Source of the DNA: CAYLJJ01 sp964384025
GTDB lineage: Bacteria; Myxococcota_A; Bradymonadia; UBA7976; UBA1532
Direction: 5' to 3'
Length of the DNA: 52,281 nucleotides
Assembly (NCBI GenBank): GCA_964384025.1
Contig: CAYLJJ010000041.1
Span: 1 to 52,281 of the forward strand
Part shown: positions 52,016 to 52,281 of the stretch, piece after piece
Layout of the letters: the number at the start of each line of letters is the position of its first letter
Position numbering within the stretch: position 1 is the first letter of the stretch
Position numbers and translations under genes: made by a program
Notes under the pieces: generated by a model
Told to the model about the DNA's origin: nothing
What the model saw: only the letters and a program-made list of their open reading frames with translations
Databases searched by the model: none

Positions 52016-52281
52016 ATGAAGAGATGGAGTTTATCTGCCCTGCTGTTGTGCGGGCTGTTGAGCTGCAATGATGCTGGAGAGAGCAGCTGTACACCGGGAG
52101 AATTCAAATCTTGCCCATGTGAAGGAGAGCAAGAGGGCGTTCAGATCTGCGATGAGGAGGCGAGATATGGAGCTTGCTCCTGCTCAGATGCAGGCTTTTG
52201 GGATATCGGCGCAGGTGAAGCGGGCGTCGGCGGTGAAGCGGGCGTCGGTGGTGAAGCGGGCGTCGGTGGTGAAGCGGGCGT
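52016..52281 (+). CDS. Lipoprotein with GEAGV repeats (3' end outside window)
   Basis: Reads from ATG 52016 (AAGGAGG just upstream) to the window end without a stop. Lipobox LLSC with Cys17. Next a Cys-rich 45-residue stretch (CTPGEFKSCPCEGEQEGVQI) and then a Gly-Glu-Ala repeat (GEAGVG, at least four copies). Known myxobacterial surface lipoproteins often have such Cys-rich then low-complexity layout. The function and full length cannot be seen. Confidence 0.75.
   Translation, partial: MKRWSLSALLLCGLLSCNDAGESSCTPGEFKSCPCEGEQEGVQICDEEARYGACSCSDAGFWDIGAGEAGVGGEAGVGGEAGVGGEAG
52214..52281 (+). repeat. 18-bp tandem repeat (GEAGVG) reaching the window end
   Basis: GGTGAAGCGGGCGTCGGT-type unit repeated at least four times in frame, continuing past the window end. 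In-frame units keep the reading frame but allow copy-number change. Confidence 0.8.

Overview
The window (about 52 kb) reads as one chromosome segment of a Gram-negative, deltaproteobacterial-type organism, most likely a member of Myxococcota or a close relative. The basis is inference from many lipobox lipoproteins, a trypsin-like lipoprotein with a MYXO-CTERM-like tail, HEAT and LRR proteins, DUF362 and DUF3006 proteins, a partial non-flagellar type III secretion set, and GC-rich coding DNA using ATG, GTG and TTG starts. Apart from one AT-rich island there is little sign of mobile DNA.

Layout. 0-3.7 kb: two tandem genes for exported proteins made of repeated DsbA-like thioredoxin domains (the first is cut by the window edge; the second has four domains). 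3.9-8.3 kb: a CpaF/VirB11-like protein with ruined ATPase motifs, convergent with a tight operon of a FliA-type sigma factor, SctJ, a small SctK-position protein, SctL and SctQ. 8.5-17.2 kb: hybrid cluster protein (hcp), RNase HIII, tetraheme cytochrome c, ResB-like protein, EngB GTPase, a PlsB-type acyltransferase, a lipoprotein and a small unknown protein. 17.3-18.7 kb: Tat-exported DUF362 protein and tRNA-Phe with promoter and terminator. 18.7-19.6 kb: AT-rich gene-poor island with a possible IS200-like transposase relic. 19.6-34.1 kb: chemoreceptor, LRR protein, TRAP-type permease with acidic repeats, amidohydrolase lipoprotein, FemAB/GNAT-like protein, LysE exporter, HEAT lipoprotein, degenerate hybrid kinase, serine protease, RsbW-like ATPase protein, DUF3006 protein.

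34.2-44.6 kb is the most interesting part. It holds a complete genetic route from phosphoenolpyruvate to an activated aminoethylphosphonate (AEP) head group and a lipid head-group transferase: PEP mutase (fused to a nucleotidyltransferase-like domain), phosphonopyruvate decarboxylase, a PntC-type cytidylyltransferase fused to AEP transaminase, and a CDP-alcohol phosphotransferase with an intact catalytic motif. An endonuclease/exonuclease/phosphatase-family gene overlaps the pntC-type gene. Just upstream, separated by fructose-1,6-bisphosphatase, a B12-binding radical SAM gene abuts a gene for a sphingomyelin-synthase-like (PAP2_C) membrane protein with the full His/His/Asp triad. The inferred output is a phosphonolipid (AEP-diacylglycerol, possibly AEP-sphingolipid) made by a Kennedy-type CMP-AEP route.

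44.7-52.3 kb: a PAS-containing hybrid histidine kinase with two receivers, a 68-bp direct repeat, a small acidic DUF1292/DUF3727-like protein, a thiolase, an unusual zinc-ribbon/TM/substrate-binding/OmpA fusion, a rubrerythrin-like protein, and the start of a repeat-containing lipoprotein cut by the window end.
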